Below, piece after piece: positions 53,139 to 61,539 of a DNA stretch of 64,000 nt (position 1 is the stretch's first letter; each line of letters begins with the position of its first letter). Location of the stretch: NCBI GenBank assembly GCA_051027215.1, contig JBPCXR010000229.1, positions 45,116 to 109,115 on the forward strand. Direction: 5' to 3'. The notes below the pieces were generated by a model. That model had not been told where the DNA came from and did no database searches. It saw only the letters and a list, made by a program, of their open reading frames with translations. Source of the stretch: CALHVX01 sp051027215. GTDB lineage: Bacteria > Pseudomonadota > Gammaproteobacteria > Pseudomonadales > Azotimanducaceae. The translations under genes were made by a program, and so were the position numbers.

Positions 53139-53666
53139 CTACTCTTTGGCGCGAGCAACGGCCTGTTCGATTACCTCTGCGGCGTGGTCAACGTCGCGCC
53201 AACCGCCAACGCGCACCCATTTCTCAGGTTCCAGATCTTTATAGTGCTCAAAGAAGTGCTGCAATCGCTGTAGATCGATTTCGGCGATGTCTTTGTAGCT
53301 GTTTACTTTCTCGTACAGCCGAGTGATTTTTGGAGCGGGCACCGCGAGGATCTTCTCATCGCCGCCAGCTTCGTCCTCAAGGTCCAGCATGCCGATCACC
53401 CGTACCGCGAGCACTGCACCTGGCTGCACCGGCATTCGGCCCATGACCATGACGTCCACCGGATCGCCGTCGTCCGACAAGGTGTGTGGCACAAAACCAT
53501 AGTTACAGGGGTAGAACATGCTGGTGTAGAGGAAGCGATCAACCACGATTGCGCCGGCTGCTTTGTCGAATTCGTATTTGATCGGATCAGAGCGCAGCGG
53601 CACCTCGATGATCACGTTTACTTCTTTTGGCGGGTTGTCGCCAATGGGGATCAGATCAATGTTCAT
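53139..53666 (-). CDS. ppa: Inorganic pyrophosphatase
   Basis: A 175-residue family I soluble pyrophosphatase, the E. coli length. Metal and substrate residues are in order: EVPLRSDPIKYEFDK, FYPCNYGFVP, DDGDPVDVMV and the central Asp-containing LEDEAGGDEKILAVP, then FFEHYKDLEPEKWVRVGGW. It hydrolyses pyrophosphate from biosynthesis and acyl-CoA ligase reactions. It is downstream of, and 16 bases from, the APH-like kinase gene. Confidence 0.96.
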   Translation of the reverse strand: MNIDLIPIGDNPPKEVNVIIEVPLRSDPIKYEFDKAAGAIVVDRFLYTSMFYPCNYGFVPHTLSDDGDPVDVMVMGRMPVQPGAVLAVRVIGMLDLEDEAGGDEKILAVPAPKITRLYEKVNSYKDIAEIDLQRLQHFFEHYKDLEPEKWVRVGGWRDVDHAAEVIEQAVARAKE

Positions 53667-53682
53667 GGTTATCTTGTTTGCC

Positions 53683-54747
53683 CTAGGCCTCAGACTCGAG
53701 AACGGTCAGCGCGCGCGCGGAACGTAGACGTGCAGCGTCTTTGTACTCCAGTGCTTTAGCGGAGCTGGCATTGCCGTCTAAACCGCGCTTGTAGACGCCT
53801 TGAATAATCGCAGCGCTACGGAACATGTTGTAAACAATATAGAAAACCCAGTTGTCGATCTGTTCCCGGCCCGCATGCTTGCAGTACTCGGCAACCACTT
53901 CTGCTTCTGTGGGTATGCCGAGGGCTTCTAGGTCGAGGTCGACTAGCCCGGCATCTTCGTAGCTTTCGCCATGGTAGTCCTGGCACAGATAGCCCAGATC
54001 TGCGAGAGCATCGCCTAAAGTCGACAGCTCCCAGTCCAAAACCGCCACGATATGGGGTGCAGTCGGGGCGATGAGTGTATTGCCCAGCCGATAGTCTCCG
54101 TGCACGATCACGGCGGACGAATCCCCCGGTAGGTTTTTCGGCAGCCAGTCCATGAGCACGTCCATAGCGTCTAGCTGCTCGGTTTTGCTGGCCTGATACT
54201 GTTTGGACCAGCGCCCGATCTGGCGTTCGTAGTAGTTGCCAGGACGGCCGAAGGTCTCTAGGCCAACGGCAATAGGGTTGACCTTGTGCAGCTCCGCCAG
54301 CACTCGGGCTAGATCCAGGTAGATGCTCCGGCGATCGGCGTTGCTTTCGGAGGGAATTGCCGTCTCGGTGAACAACCTGCCTTCCACCATCTCCATGACA
54401 TAGAACTTGGTGCCGATCACCGTTGGGTCTTCGCACAGGCAGTACATTTTTGGCACCGGGACCGACGTGCCATGCAGGGCGTTCATGACTCGGTATTCTC
54501 GATCAACTTGATGCGCGCTGGGCAATAGTTCCCCTGGTGGCTGCTTGCGCAACACGTAACGGGTGCCGCCGGCTTCCAGTTGATAGGTGGGGTTGGACTG
54601 CCCGCCTTCGAATTGGCGCACAGTCAGGGTGCCGCTATAGCCGTCAACGTGATCTCGCATATAGGCATGCAAGGCGTTTTCATCGAAGCTGTGGGCGGGG
54701 CGAACGGCGATCAGCTCAACGTCGCTGTGGCCAGGGCGGTCGCTCAT
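53683..54747 (-). CDS. APH/choline-kinase-like phosphotransferase
   Basis: A 354-residue aminoglycoside-phosphotransferase-fold protein: QFEGGQSNPTYQLEAGGTRYVLRK (ATP-site Lys), catalytic HGDYRLGN and metal DWELSTLGD. This is the ACAD10/ACAD11-like group often found with acyl-CoA dehydrogenase genes, and proposed to phosphorylate hydroxyacyl-CoAs for 4-hydroxy-acid degradation. It is not expected to be an antibiotic resistance gene. Neighbouring crotonase and LLM genes support the catabolic reading. Confidence 0.88.
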   Translation of the reverse strand: MSDRPGHSDVELIAVRPAHSFDENALHAYMRDHVDGYSGTLTVRQFEGGQSNPTYQLEAGGTRYVLRKQPPGELLPSAHQVDREYRVMNALHGTSVPVPKMYCLCEDPTVIGTKFYVMEMVEGRLFTETAIPSESNADRRSIYLDLARVLAELHKVNPIAVGLETFGRPGNYYERQIGRWSKQYQASKTEQLDAMDVLMDWLPKNLPGDSSAVIVHGDYRLGNTLIAPTAPHIVAVLDWELSTLGDALADLGYLCQDYHGESYEDAGLVDLDLEALGIPTEAEVVAEYCKHAGREQIDNWVFYIVYNMFRSAAIIQGVYKRGLDGNASSAKALEYKDAARLRSARALTVLESEA

Positions 54748-54940
54748 ATTGTGGTTGCCAGGCTGCTAGTCAGAGGCCGGCAAGAATAAGTGGTGGGCGC
54801 AGCCGGTGCAAAGTGCTGATCCAAGGCTCTGCTGCTAGGTTCTAATCCTCGCTGACCTTCGCTTGATCTGAGCGGCCCATCGGTGACACCCTTAGGCACT
54901 GAGTTGAATCAATCTATCTGTTGGATCTGGGGGGATCATT

Positions 54941-55981
54941 ATGTCTGCGCAAACCAGCGCTGGGTCAGCTGCGGCCGGAAAACCGCAAAAGCGTGTGGCG
55001 ATTACGCTACCGGCGGGCCCTAAGCTCAGCCAAACCATTGAGCGCCTCGCCTGGGCTGAAGATAACGGCTTTCCAGATGCCTGGTTCAGCGATTCCGGAG
55101 CACCTGACAGCCTCACCCAGGTGGCGGCCATCGCGCACCACACGAAAAACATTCGCATTGGTATTGCCGTGACCCCGGTCTACACCCGCACGCCGGCGGT
55201 TCTGGCTGCTACGGCGAATGTGATCTCCCAGGTGCTGCCGAATCGTTTTGTGATGGGGTTGGGCTCTTCTTCGCAAACCATTATGGGCCAATGGAACGGC
55301 ATTCCCCTGGACAAACCTCTGACGAGGGTTAGAGAGACGGCGATCATGGTTCGCTCGATGCTCGCCGGCGAGAAGTCGAACTTCACCGATTTCCAAACCC
55401 TGTTCAGCAAAGGTTATCGCCAAGCGCCGGCGGAAAACCCTCCACCGCTGTATCTGGCAGCGCTGCGTCCGAAGATGATCGAAATGGCGGCTGAAGTTGG
55501 CGATGGGGTGATTTTTAATCTGTGGCCGAAAAGTGCGCTACCGAAGATGATGGGCGCGATCAAAGCGGGTGCACAGAAAGCTGGCAAGGACTGGGAGCAG
55601 ATCGAGATCGTAAACCGGGCAATGGTGCTGTGCACGGACGACAAAGAGCGAGGCCGCGGTTTGTTCCGAGCCGCGTTCGCTCCGTATTACGCAACGCCGG
55701 TATACAACAAATTTCTAGCCTGGGCCGGGCATCCAGACGCGGCGAACACCATTACCGAAGGCTGGGCGGCGAAAGACCGCGAGAAAACCAGCGGTGCGTT
55801 AACCGATGAGCTGATCGATGAGATCGCGATCATTGGCAACGAAGAGGAAATTCAGAACCGAATTCGTAGCGATGCAGCCGGTGGTGTTCATACCCACATC
55901 ATTGCCCCGATGGCGGCAGATGCGAATGATCTGGAGCGCACCTTGAACGCCTTCACCAGCAGCAACTTCTCTTTCGCATAG
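54941..55981 (+). CDS. LLM-class flavin-dependent oxidoreductase (2)
   Basis: A 346-residue LLM protein (LSQTIERLAWAEDNGFPDAWFSDSG, NRFVMGLGSSSQTIMGQWNG, AAEVGDGVIFNLWP). It is only distantly similar to LLM (1) and to the tandem pair at 57594/58631. The first 17 residues are a low-complexity leader. It has a strong ribosome site (GGGGGGAT). A TTGAATCAATCT 12-mer at 54904-54915 lies upstream, repeated upstream of the LLM gene at 57594. Confidence 0.87.
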   Translation: MSAQTSAGSAAAGKPQKRVAITLPAGPKLSQTIERLAWAEDNGFPDAWFSDSGAPDSLTQVAAIAHHTKNIRIGIAVTPVYTRTPAVLAATANVISQVLPNRFVMGLGSSSQTIMGQWNGIPLDKPLTRVRETAIMVRSMLAGEKSNFTDFQTLFSKGYRQAPAENPPPLYLAALRPKMIEMAAEVGDGVIFNLWPKSALPKMMGAIKAGAQKAGKDWEQIEIVNRAMVLCTDDKERGRGLFRAAFAPYYATPVYNKFLAWAGHPDAANTITEGWAAKDREKTSGALTDELIDEIAIIGNEEEIQNRIRSDAAGGVHTHIIAPMAADANDLERTLNAFTSSNFSFA

Positions 55982-56045
55982 CTTTGTGCGAGCCGGGTGT
56001 TGTCCATAGAGATCGACGCTTAGTCGATATTCCAGGAGCCAGCTT

Positions 56046-56903
56046 ATGAGTCCCTCTGCCAACGACTTTCAGAAAATCATAGTCGACGAACCACTCAGCG
56101 GTGTTCGTCGCATCACTCTGAACCGTCCCGAAAAGCGCAACGCGTTATCGAATGAACTGCGCACCGAGTTGTTTGCTGCGTTGGAAGCGGCGGATCAAGA
56201 CGAGAGCATACGTTGCAGCATCATCAGAGGTGCGGGTAGTTGTTTTTCTGCGGGTTACGATCTGGCGTCGAATGTGGCAGAAGGACAACCGTTCTATACC
56301 CCTGCAGGGCTGTCGAACTGGCCGCGGCATGTGGTCGATGGTTTTTTCCGTATGTGGGACATGGCCAAACCCATCATCGCTCAAGTTCATGGCTACTGCC
56401 TGGCCGGTGGTACAGAGTTGGCGACCGCCTGTGACCTGGTCTACGTGGCCGACGATGCGAAGATCGGTTACCCCGTGGTGCGAACCATTTCGCCGCCAGA
56501 TAACCAGTTCTACCCGTGGATCGTTGGTCTACGGCGCTCGATGGAACTGATGCTAACCGGCGATTCTATGACTGGAGCTGACGCGGTTTCCAGTGGCTTT
56601 GCCAATCGAGCTTTTCCGGCGGAGGCATTAGAAGCACAGGTGCTTGCGGTGGCTGAGCGAGTGGCTCGAGTACCCACAGATGTGCAGCAAATCAACAAAC
56701 GCGCAGTGCATCGGCAGATGGATGCCATGGGCATACGCGCTGGTATTCGTGCCGGTACCGAAATGCAGCAATTGGCAACCTTCACCCAAACCGCCCAGGA
56801 GCACTTTAAAGAGCTGCGCAAGGGCTTGACCCAAGCGCTGTCGCAACGCGACGCTGCGTTTGGTGACTATCGCGAAAAATCTTCGGGCGAGCCCCAGGAT
56901 TAA
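56046..56903 (+). CDS. Enoyl-CoA hydratase/isomerase family protein
   Basis: A 285-residue crotonase-fold protein with NRPEKRNALSNELRTELF, the oxyanion-hole block CFSAGYDL and GGTELATACDLVYVADDAKIGYP. The first catalytic Glu (GTELA) is present; the second position (usually PE after GYP/GxP) reads PVVRT, so it may not be a classical hydratase. It lies between LLM genes and 4 bases before a histidine phosphatase gene. Confidence 0.85.
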   Translation: MSPSANDFQKIIVDEPLSGVRRITLNRPEKRNALSNELRTELFAALEAADQDESIRCSIIRGAGSCFSAGYDLASNVAEGQPFYTPAGLSNWPRHVVDGFFRMWDMAKPIIAQVHGYCLAGGTELATACDLVYVADDAKIGYPVVRTISPPDNQFYPWIVGLRRSMELMLTGDSMTGADAVSSGFANRAFPAEALEAQVLAVAERVARVPTDVQQINKRAVHRQMDAMGIRAGIRAGTEMQQLATFTQTAQEHFKELRKGLTQALSQRDAAFGDYREKSSGEPQD

Positions 56904-56907
56904 GTGA

Positions 56908-57549
56908 ATGAAGACCGTGTTCATTGTCCGTCATGGGCAAACTCTGTGGAATGTAGAACAGCGAATGCAGGGTCGACTGGACTCGGCGCTTACCGACGCC
57001 GGCAAGGCTCAGGCGATCAGCCACGGGCAACTGCTGAAGTCCTTGGGCGGCATTGAGCGAATGTACGTCTCACCTTCGGGCCGTACTCAAGAAACGGCGT
57101 TTTTACTGAATTCCTTTCTCGGTGCGCAAATGAGTACCAACGATGTATTAATGGAACGAGATTGTGGCATCTGGAGCGGCTTGACGGTCGAAGAGGTTCG
57201 CGGCCAGTTTCCCAAAGAGTGGGAGGCACGACGGCGTGACCCTTACGGCCATCGACCGCCGGGGGGTGAAAATACCCAGGACCTGGTTCAGCGCGTAGCG
57301 GAATTTGTCGATAGCCTGCATGGTCAGTCCAGCAAGCGCCTGGCGATCGTGACCCACGCGGTGATGTCTAGAGCCATCTTGACTCATCTGCTGGACTTGG
57401 AACCGACGCTTTCTGGGCGGGTGCGCCATCCTAACAACGCGCTTTATCAAGTCGACGTCGATGCTGACGGGCTAAGCGCTTGTCACTACCTTGATGGCGA
57501 GGGCCCCACCGAAGGGCTGCTGCACAACCCGGTGGGTCAGCGTGCATGA
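56908..57549 (+). CDS. Histidine phosphatase family protein
   Basis: A 213-residue phosphoglycerate-mutase-like phosphatase: catalytic FIVRHGQTLWN (Arg8-His9-Gly10), the MERDCGIWSGLT region and the second His in IVTHAVMSR. The substrate is unknown; relatives act on sugar phosphates, cobalamin or F420 precursors. Its location among LLM genes makes a cofactor role worth considering, but this is inference. Confidence 0.86.
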   Translation: MKTVFIVRHGQTLWNVEQRMQGRLDSALTDAGKAQAISHGQLLKSLGGIERMYVSPSGRTQETAFLLNSFLGAQMSTNDVLMERDCGIWSGLTVEEVRGQFPKEWEARRRDPYGHRPPGGENTQDLVQRVAEFVDSLHGQSSKRLAIVTHAVMSRAILTHLLDLEPTLSGRVRHPNNALYQVDVDADGLSACHYLDGEGPTEGLLHNPVGQRA

Positions 57550-57593
57550 GCCGAGTGTTGCAAAAAATTTGAATCAATCTGGAGACTGAGCTG

Positions 57594-58601
57594 ATGAAAG
57601 TAGATACCGGCGTAGGTGCAAATCTGAATAAAGTGGCGGCAGAGGCCAAAGAAATCGAAGCCATGGGTTATTCCGGCATCATGACTGCTGAAACTTCTCA
57701 TGATCCGTTTTTTCCACTCTTGGTCGCCGCACAAAACACCGAGAAAGTGGATTTGATGACGAGCATCGCGGTCGCCTTTGCCCGCACGCCGATGACGCTG
57801 GCCAATATCGGCCATGATCTAAATGCGGTTTCTAACGGCCGCTTTGTGCTGGGCTTGGGATCACAAATCCGAGCGCACATCACCAAACGCTTTAGTATGC
57901 CCTGGTCTAGCCCGGCTGCACGCATGCGTGAGTTCATCCTGGCAATGCGCGCTATCTGGGCAAATTGGTACGAGGGTACGCCCTTGGAATTTACTGGCAA
58001 GTTCTACACCCACACGCTAATGACGCCGTTCTTCACTCCAACTGACACCGAGTTCGGCGCTCCTCGGGTCTTTCTCGCTGCGGTTGGACCCATGATGACT
58101 GAGGTTGCCGGCGAAGTGGCTGATGGGGTGATCATTCATGCATTTACCACGGAGAAATACTTGCGTGAAACAACGCTGCCGGCGTTAGAGCGGGGATTTG
58201 CGAAGGCTGGAAAACAGCGTAGCGATTTCGAGATTTCTTATCCTGTGTTCGTTTGCACTGGCAACAGTGAAGAAGAGCTGGCAGAAGCTAAGGTGGCCAC
58301 GCAACGCCAGATTGCCTTCTACGGTTCCACCCCTGCCTACAAACCGGTATTGGACAGCATTGGAGTTGGCGAGCTGCAGCCCGAGCTCAACACTTTATCC
58401 AAGCAAGGCCGCTGGGTAGAGATGGGTGATTTGATCAGCGATGACATCATGCAAGCGTTCGCGGTGGTCGGTGAGCCAAAAGACATTCCGGGGCAAATCA
58501 CGTCACGCTATGGTGATCTGGTAGATCGTACGTCGGCGGCTTACGCCTCGCTGTCGAAAGATGACAGACGTCAGATCATCACTCAGCTGAGCGCGGCTTA
58601 G
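57594..58601 (+). CDS. LLM F420-type oxidoreductase (3), TIGR03617-like
   Basis: A 335-residue LLM protein of the group with AETSHDPFFPLLVAAQNT, SIAVAFARTPMTLANIGHD and GLGSQIRAHITKRFSMPW, typical of TIGR03617 actinobacterial F420 enzymes. The next gene is a close paralogue, about two-thirds identical by eye. It has a good ribosome site (GGAGA) and the TTGAATCAATCT 12-mer immediately upstream (57569-57580). Confidence 0.9.
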   Translation: MKVDTGVGANLNKVAAEAKEIEAMGYSGIMTAETSHDPFFPLLVAAQNTEKVDLMTSIAVAFARTPMTLANIGHDLNAVSNGRFVLGLGSQIRAHITKRFSMPWSSPAARMREFILAMRAIWANWYEGTPLEFTGKFYTHTLMTPFFTPTDTEFGAPRVFLAAVGPMMTEVAGEVADGVIIHAFTTEKYLRETTLPALERGFAKAGKQRSDFEISYPVFVCTGNSEEELAEAKVATQRQIAFYGSTPAYKPVLDSIGVGELQPELNTLSKQGRWVEMGDLISDDIMQAFAVVGEPKDIPGQITSRYGDLVDRTSAAYASLSKDDRRQIITQLSAA

Positions 58602-58630
58602 GCGAGCGCTCATCCAATTAGGAGCGGTAT

Positions 58631-59638
58631 ATGAAGGTCGATGCAGGTTTGGGTGGCGATTGGCACAAGATTCCGGAACAGGTTAAAGCGCTGGAGGCGG
58701 CGGGTTTTGATGGTGTTCGTAGCGCCGAAACAAGCCACGACCCGTTTTTCCCCTTAATGCTCGCGGCCGAGCATAGCGAGCAACTGGAGCTCGCCACATC
58801 AATTGCGGTGGCCTTTGCTCGCTCGCCAATGATTCTTGCCAACATTGCGCACGATCTGAATGCTTACTCGAAAGGGCGCTTCACCTTGGGTTTGGGCTCG
58901 CAGATCAAGCCCCACATCACTAAGCGCTTCAGCATGCCTTGGGGTGCGCCTGCGGCGCAGATGCGAGAGCTGGTTCTGGCGATGCGTGCGATCTGGGCCA
59001 ATTGGTACAAGGGTGCGCCTTTGGAGTTCGTTGGCCAACACTACCGGCACACGCTGATGACGCCCATGTTCGCTCCGCAAGATACACAGTACGGCGCACC
59101 CAAAGTCATTCTCGCGGCAGTGGGTCCGAAAATGACAGAGGTTGCTGGTGAGGTTGCTGACGGCGTGATCTTGCATCCGTTCAGTACCTTGGCGTACATC
59201 GAATCGGTGACCCTGCCGGCCATCGATCGGGGGCTGGCCAAGGCCAGCCGGGCTCGCAAAGATTTTGAGATCTCCTACGCTAATATGGTGGTCACTGGTC
59301 GGGACGAGGCTGAGTTCAACAAGAACAAAAAGGCCATCGCCGAGCGCATTGCGTTTTACGGCTCGACTCCCGCGTATCGCGGGGTCCTGGATTCGATCGG
59401 TGTGGGTGAGCTGCAGGGCGAGCTGAACGCCATGTCAAAACAGGGTCGCTGGCAAGAGATGGGCTCGCTCATCAGCGACGACGTTCTGAATGCTTTCGCG
59501 GTGGTCGCTGAGCCTGGCGAGGTGGCGCCAGAGATGCTGCGTCGTTACGCCGCCTTCACTGATCGGACGTCAGCATCCTTCCCCGTGGCCGATGCCGATC
59601 AAAGGCAGAGCATCGTCGCGGCATTGCGGGCCGGCTGA
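58631..59638 (+). CDS. LLM F420-type oxidoreductase (4), TIGR03617-like
   Basis: A 335-residue tandem paralogue of the gene at 57594, with the same length and block order (AETSHDPFFPLMLAAEHSE, GLGSQIKPHITKRFSMPWG, AVGPKMTEVAGEVADGVI). They probably arose by duplication and act on related substrates. It starts 29 bases after its twin with a good AGGAG site, so the two are probably co-transcribed. Confidence 0.9.
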   Translation: MKVDAGLGGDWHKIPEQVKALEAAGFDGVRSAETSHDPFFPLMLAAEHSEQLELATSIAVAFARSPMILANIAHDLNAYSKGRFTLGLGSQIKPHITKRFSMPWGAPAAQMRELVLAMRAIWANWYKGAPLEFVGQHYRHTLMTPMFAPQDTQYGAPKVILAAVGPKMTEVAGEVADGVILHPFSTLAYIESVTLPAIDRGLAKASRARKDFEISYANMVVTGRDEAEFNKNKKAIAERIAFYGSTPAYRGVLDSIGVGELQGELNAMSKQGRWQEMGSLISDDVLNAFAVVAEPGEVAPEMLRRYAAFTDRTSASFPVADADQRQSIVAALRAG

Positions 59639-59911
59639 GTCGATCTATCGCCTTGCCGAGAGGCCAGTTATTGCACCTCGGAGGCACCTGGGACAAAAGA
59701 ACGGTGTCAATGGGTAGTTTTATTGACGTAAATTCGACAATATGGCGCCCGCGGCTGTGAACGGGTTCACAGCCGTAGCGAGATCCTCACCAGCCCTTAC
59801 AAAGCCAGGAGCCTGGACTGGGAGAATACGGGCTTGTTGGGGATCGGATAGTGTCAGTGAGTTGATTCACTGGAGCTGCCGGTCAAGGTACACTTAGGGT
59901 CGTCAGAAAGG
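59639..59911. other. Intergenic region with perfect stem-loop
   Basis: About 270 bases after LLM (4). It holds a perfect palindrome at 59752-59775 (11-base arms, CGGCTGTGAAC and GTTCACAGCCG, around GG) without a T-tract. The interval also contains an AT-rich stretch (TTTTATTGACGTAAATTCGACAATATGG) just before the stem that could be a promoter for the lytic transglycosylase. I see no gene. Confidence 0.5.
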
Positions 59912-60571
59912 ATGATGAAAGCGAAGTTGACAGCACTGAAGCTGACCGCGGCAAAGCGCCGCTGGCAACAGCTGCCGGAAGGACTCCGGAGGCTGGCCAA
60001 ACTCAAAGCAGTCGCCATTGCGACCTGTTTCGTTGTTGCTATGGTGATTGGCACCATGGGCACTGACCCAGGCTATGAGCGCATTGCCTTCGCTGTACCT
60101 GCGCAGTCTGACGCCCAGCCTTGGCGCGCAGAAGTAGACCAGTTTGCCAGCAAAGTCTCCCGTGCTTTCGGCGTGCGTGCCGGGACCGCTCAGGAATTTT
60201 CCGGCTGGATCCTCGAGGCCTCTGAGCGCCACGATTTTCGACCCGAGCTGATCGCCAGTCTGGTACTCACCGAAAGCTCGTTCCGCAAGGGTGTGCGCTC
60301 TTCAGTTGGTGCCGTTGGCCCGGCCCAGGTGCGACCCGAGTACTGGCGCCGATTCTGCGGCAACCCTGATCTGACTGACCCGGCAGAGAACATCTATTGT
60401 GGTGTGCAGGTGCTGGCGCACTATCGGGATTCCTGTGGCGGCGAAGACTGCGCACTCAAGGCCTATAACGTTGGCCCGAAAAGTCGGCGCATCAGCGCCG
60501 CTGAACGCTATCTGACAAAGATTGGCAAACGCTTAAGCCAGCTGGACTCGGCTAAAGTCGAAGCTCTGTAA
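59912..60571 (+). CDS. Lytic transglycosylase (SLT domain)
   Basis: A 219-residue protein with a basic N-terminus and one membrane anchor (AVAIATCFVVAMVIGTMG), then a goose-type/Slt catalytic domain: VLTESSFRKGVRSSVGAVGPAQVRPEYW with the catalytic Glu (ESS), and CALKAYNVGP. It cleaves peptidoglycan glycans to anhydromuropeptides. It is short, without a LysM or other binding module. ATG ATG at the start leaves the first codon ambiguous by one residue. Confidence 0.87.
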   Translation: MMKAKLTALKLTAAKRRWQQLPEGLRRLAKLKAVAIATCFVVAMVIGTMGTDPGYERIAFAVPAQSDAQPWRAEVDQFASKVSRAFGVRAGTAQEFSGWILEASERHDFRPELIASLVLTESSFRKGVRSSVGAVGPAQVRPEYWRRFCGNPDLTDPAENIYCGVQVLAHYRDSCGGEDCALKAYNVGPKSRRISAAERYLTKIGKRLSQLDSAKVEAL

Positions 60572-60647
60572 GCTGCCACTGCTGTGGCTATCTCCTAGGC
60601 GCTCTTACCCGTAGTAACATCGACTCTTCGCCCTCTTGGAGACTCTG

Positions 60648-61520
60648 ATGACCGCATTTGGCGCGTTGATCTTTGCCACTGACTACTCCGTTGACCCGGT
60701 CACTCTGGCCCAAGCGCTTGAGCAGCGTGGGTTTGAATCGCTGTTTTTAACAGAACATACCCACATTCCGGCGAGTCGAATCAGTCCTTGGCCGGGTGGC
60801 GCCGAACTGCCAAAAGAGTACTGGCACACCCACGATCCTATGGTCGCGCTCGCCGCAGCTGCTTCAGCAACAACTACGTTGAAACTGGGTACCGGCATTA
60901 CCCTGGTCACGGAGCGCGATCCAATTCTCATGGCGAAGCAGACGGCTTCGTTGGACCTGTTGAGCAATGGCCGGCTGCTGCTGGGCGTTGGCGCTGGTTG
61001 GAACGGTGAGGAGATGGCGAACCACGGCGTGGCCTACAAGGATCGTTGGAAGGTCCTACGCGAGCGGGTCTTGGCCATGCGCACCATTTGGCGGGAAGAA
61101 GAGCCGCAGTTCCACGGCGAGTATGTAGATTTCGATCCTATCTGGAGTTATCCCAAACCGAAGCAGCCGGGCGGACCACCGATATTGCTAGGCGCATCGT
61201 CTCGCTGGACCTGGGATCGAATCGCCGAATACGGTGATGGTTGGTTTCCGATTCACCAGGACCCCAGTCGCGCAGCCGCTCAGGGTGCCTTGGACTACGC
61301 CGCGGGTATCGAAGCCACTCGACAGGCTTGGACGCGCGCAGGTCGTAGCGGGGAGCCGAGCTTTAATATCTTTGGTGTCGGTCCCAATCCAGGGCGGGTG
61401 GCAGAGCTGATTGATTTGGGATTTGATCGAATCATTTTCGGGTTGCCCTCCGCCGATGCAGACACGGTGATGCCGCTCTTGGACAAGCTTGCTGATCTGG
61501 CGTTTCGCCAGCTGCAATGA
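60648..61520 (+). CDS. LLM F420-type oxidoreductase (5), TIGR03619-like
   Basis: A 290-residue LLM protein (GFESLFLTEHTHIPASRISPW, LLSNGRLLLGVGAGWNGEEM, RIAEYGDGWFPI), matching the TIGR03619 F420 group. It starts at ATG 60648, with TTGGAG eight bases upstream; an in-frame TTG at 60636 is the first base of that ribosome site. It is followed 19 bases later by the sulfite dehydrogenase gene. Confidence 0.89.
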   Translation: MTAFGALIFATDYSVDPVTLAQALEQRGFESLFLTEHTHIPASRISPWPGGAELPKEYWHTHDPMVALAAAASATTTLKLGTGITLVTERDPILMAKQTASLDLLSNGRLLLGVGAGWNGEEMANHGVAYKDRWKVLRERVLAMRTIWREEEPQFHGEYVDFDPIWSYPKPKQPGGPPILLGASSRWTWDRIAEYGDGWFPIHQDPSRAAAQGALDYAAGIEATRQAWTRAGRSGEPSFNIFGVGPNPGRVAELIDLGFDRIIFGLPSADADTVMPLLDKLADLAFRQLQ

Positions 61521-61539
61521 GTGCTAAGGGTATCTGGCG

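Noticed and set aside
53816..54436. 206-codon minus-strand frame
   Set aside because: Arg/Pro-rich shadow in another frame of the APH-like kinase gene, with no domain.
53683..54747. Aminoglycoside resistance gene
   Set aside because: The fold is APH, but the sequence belongs to the ACAD10-like catabolic group and sits with acyl-CoA genes.
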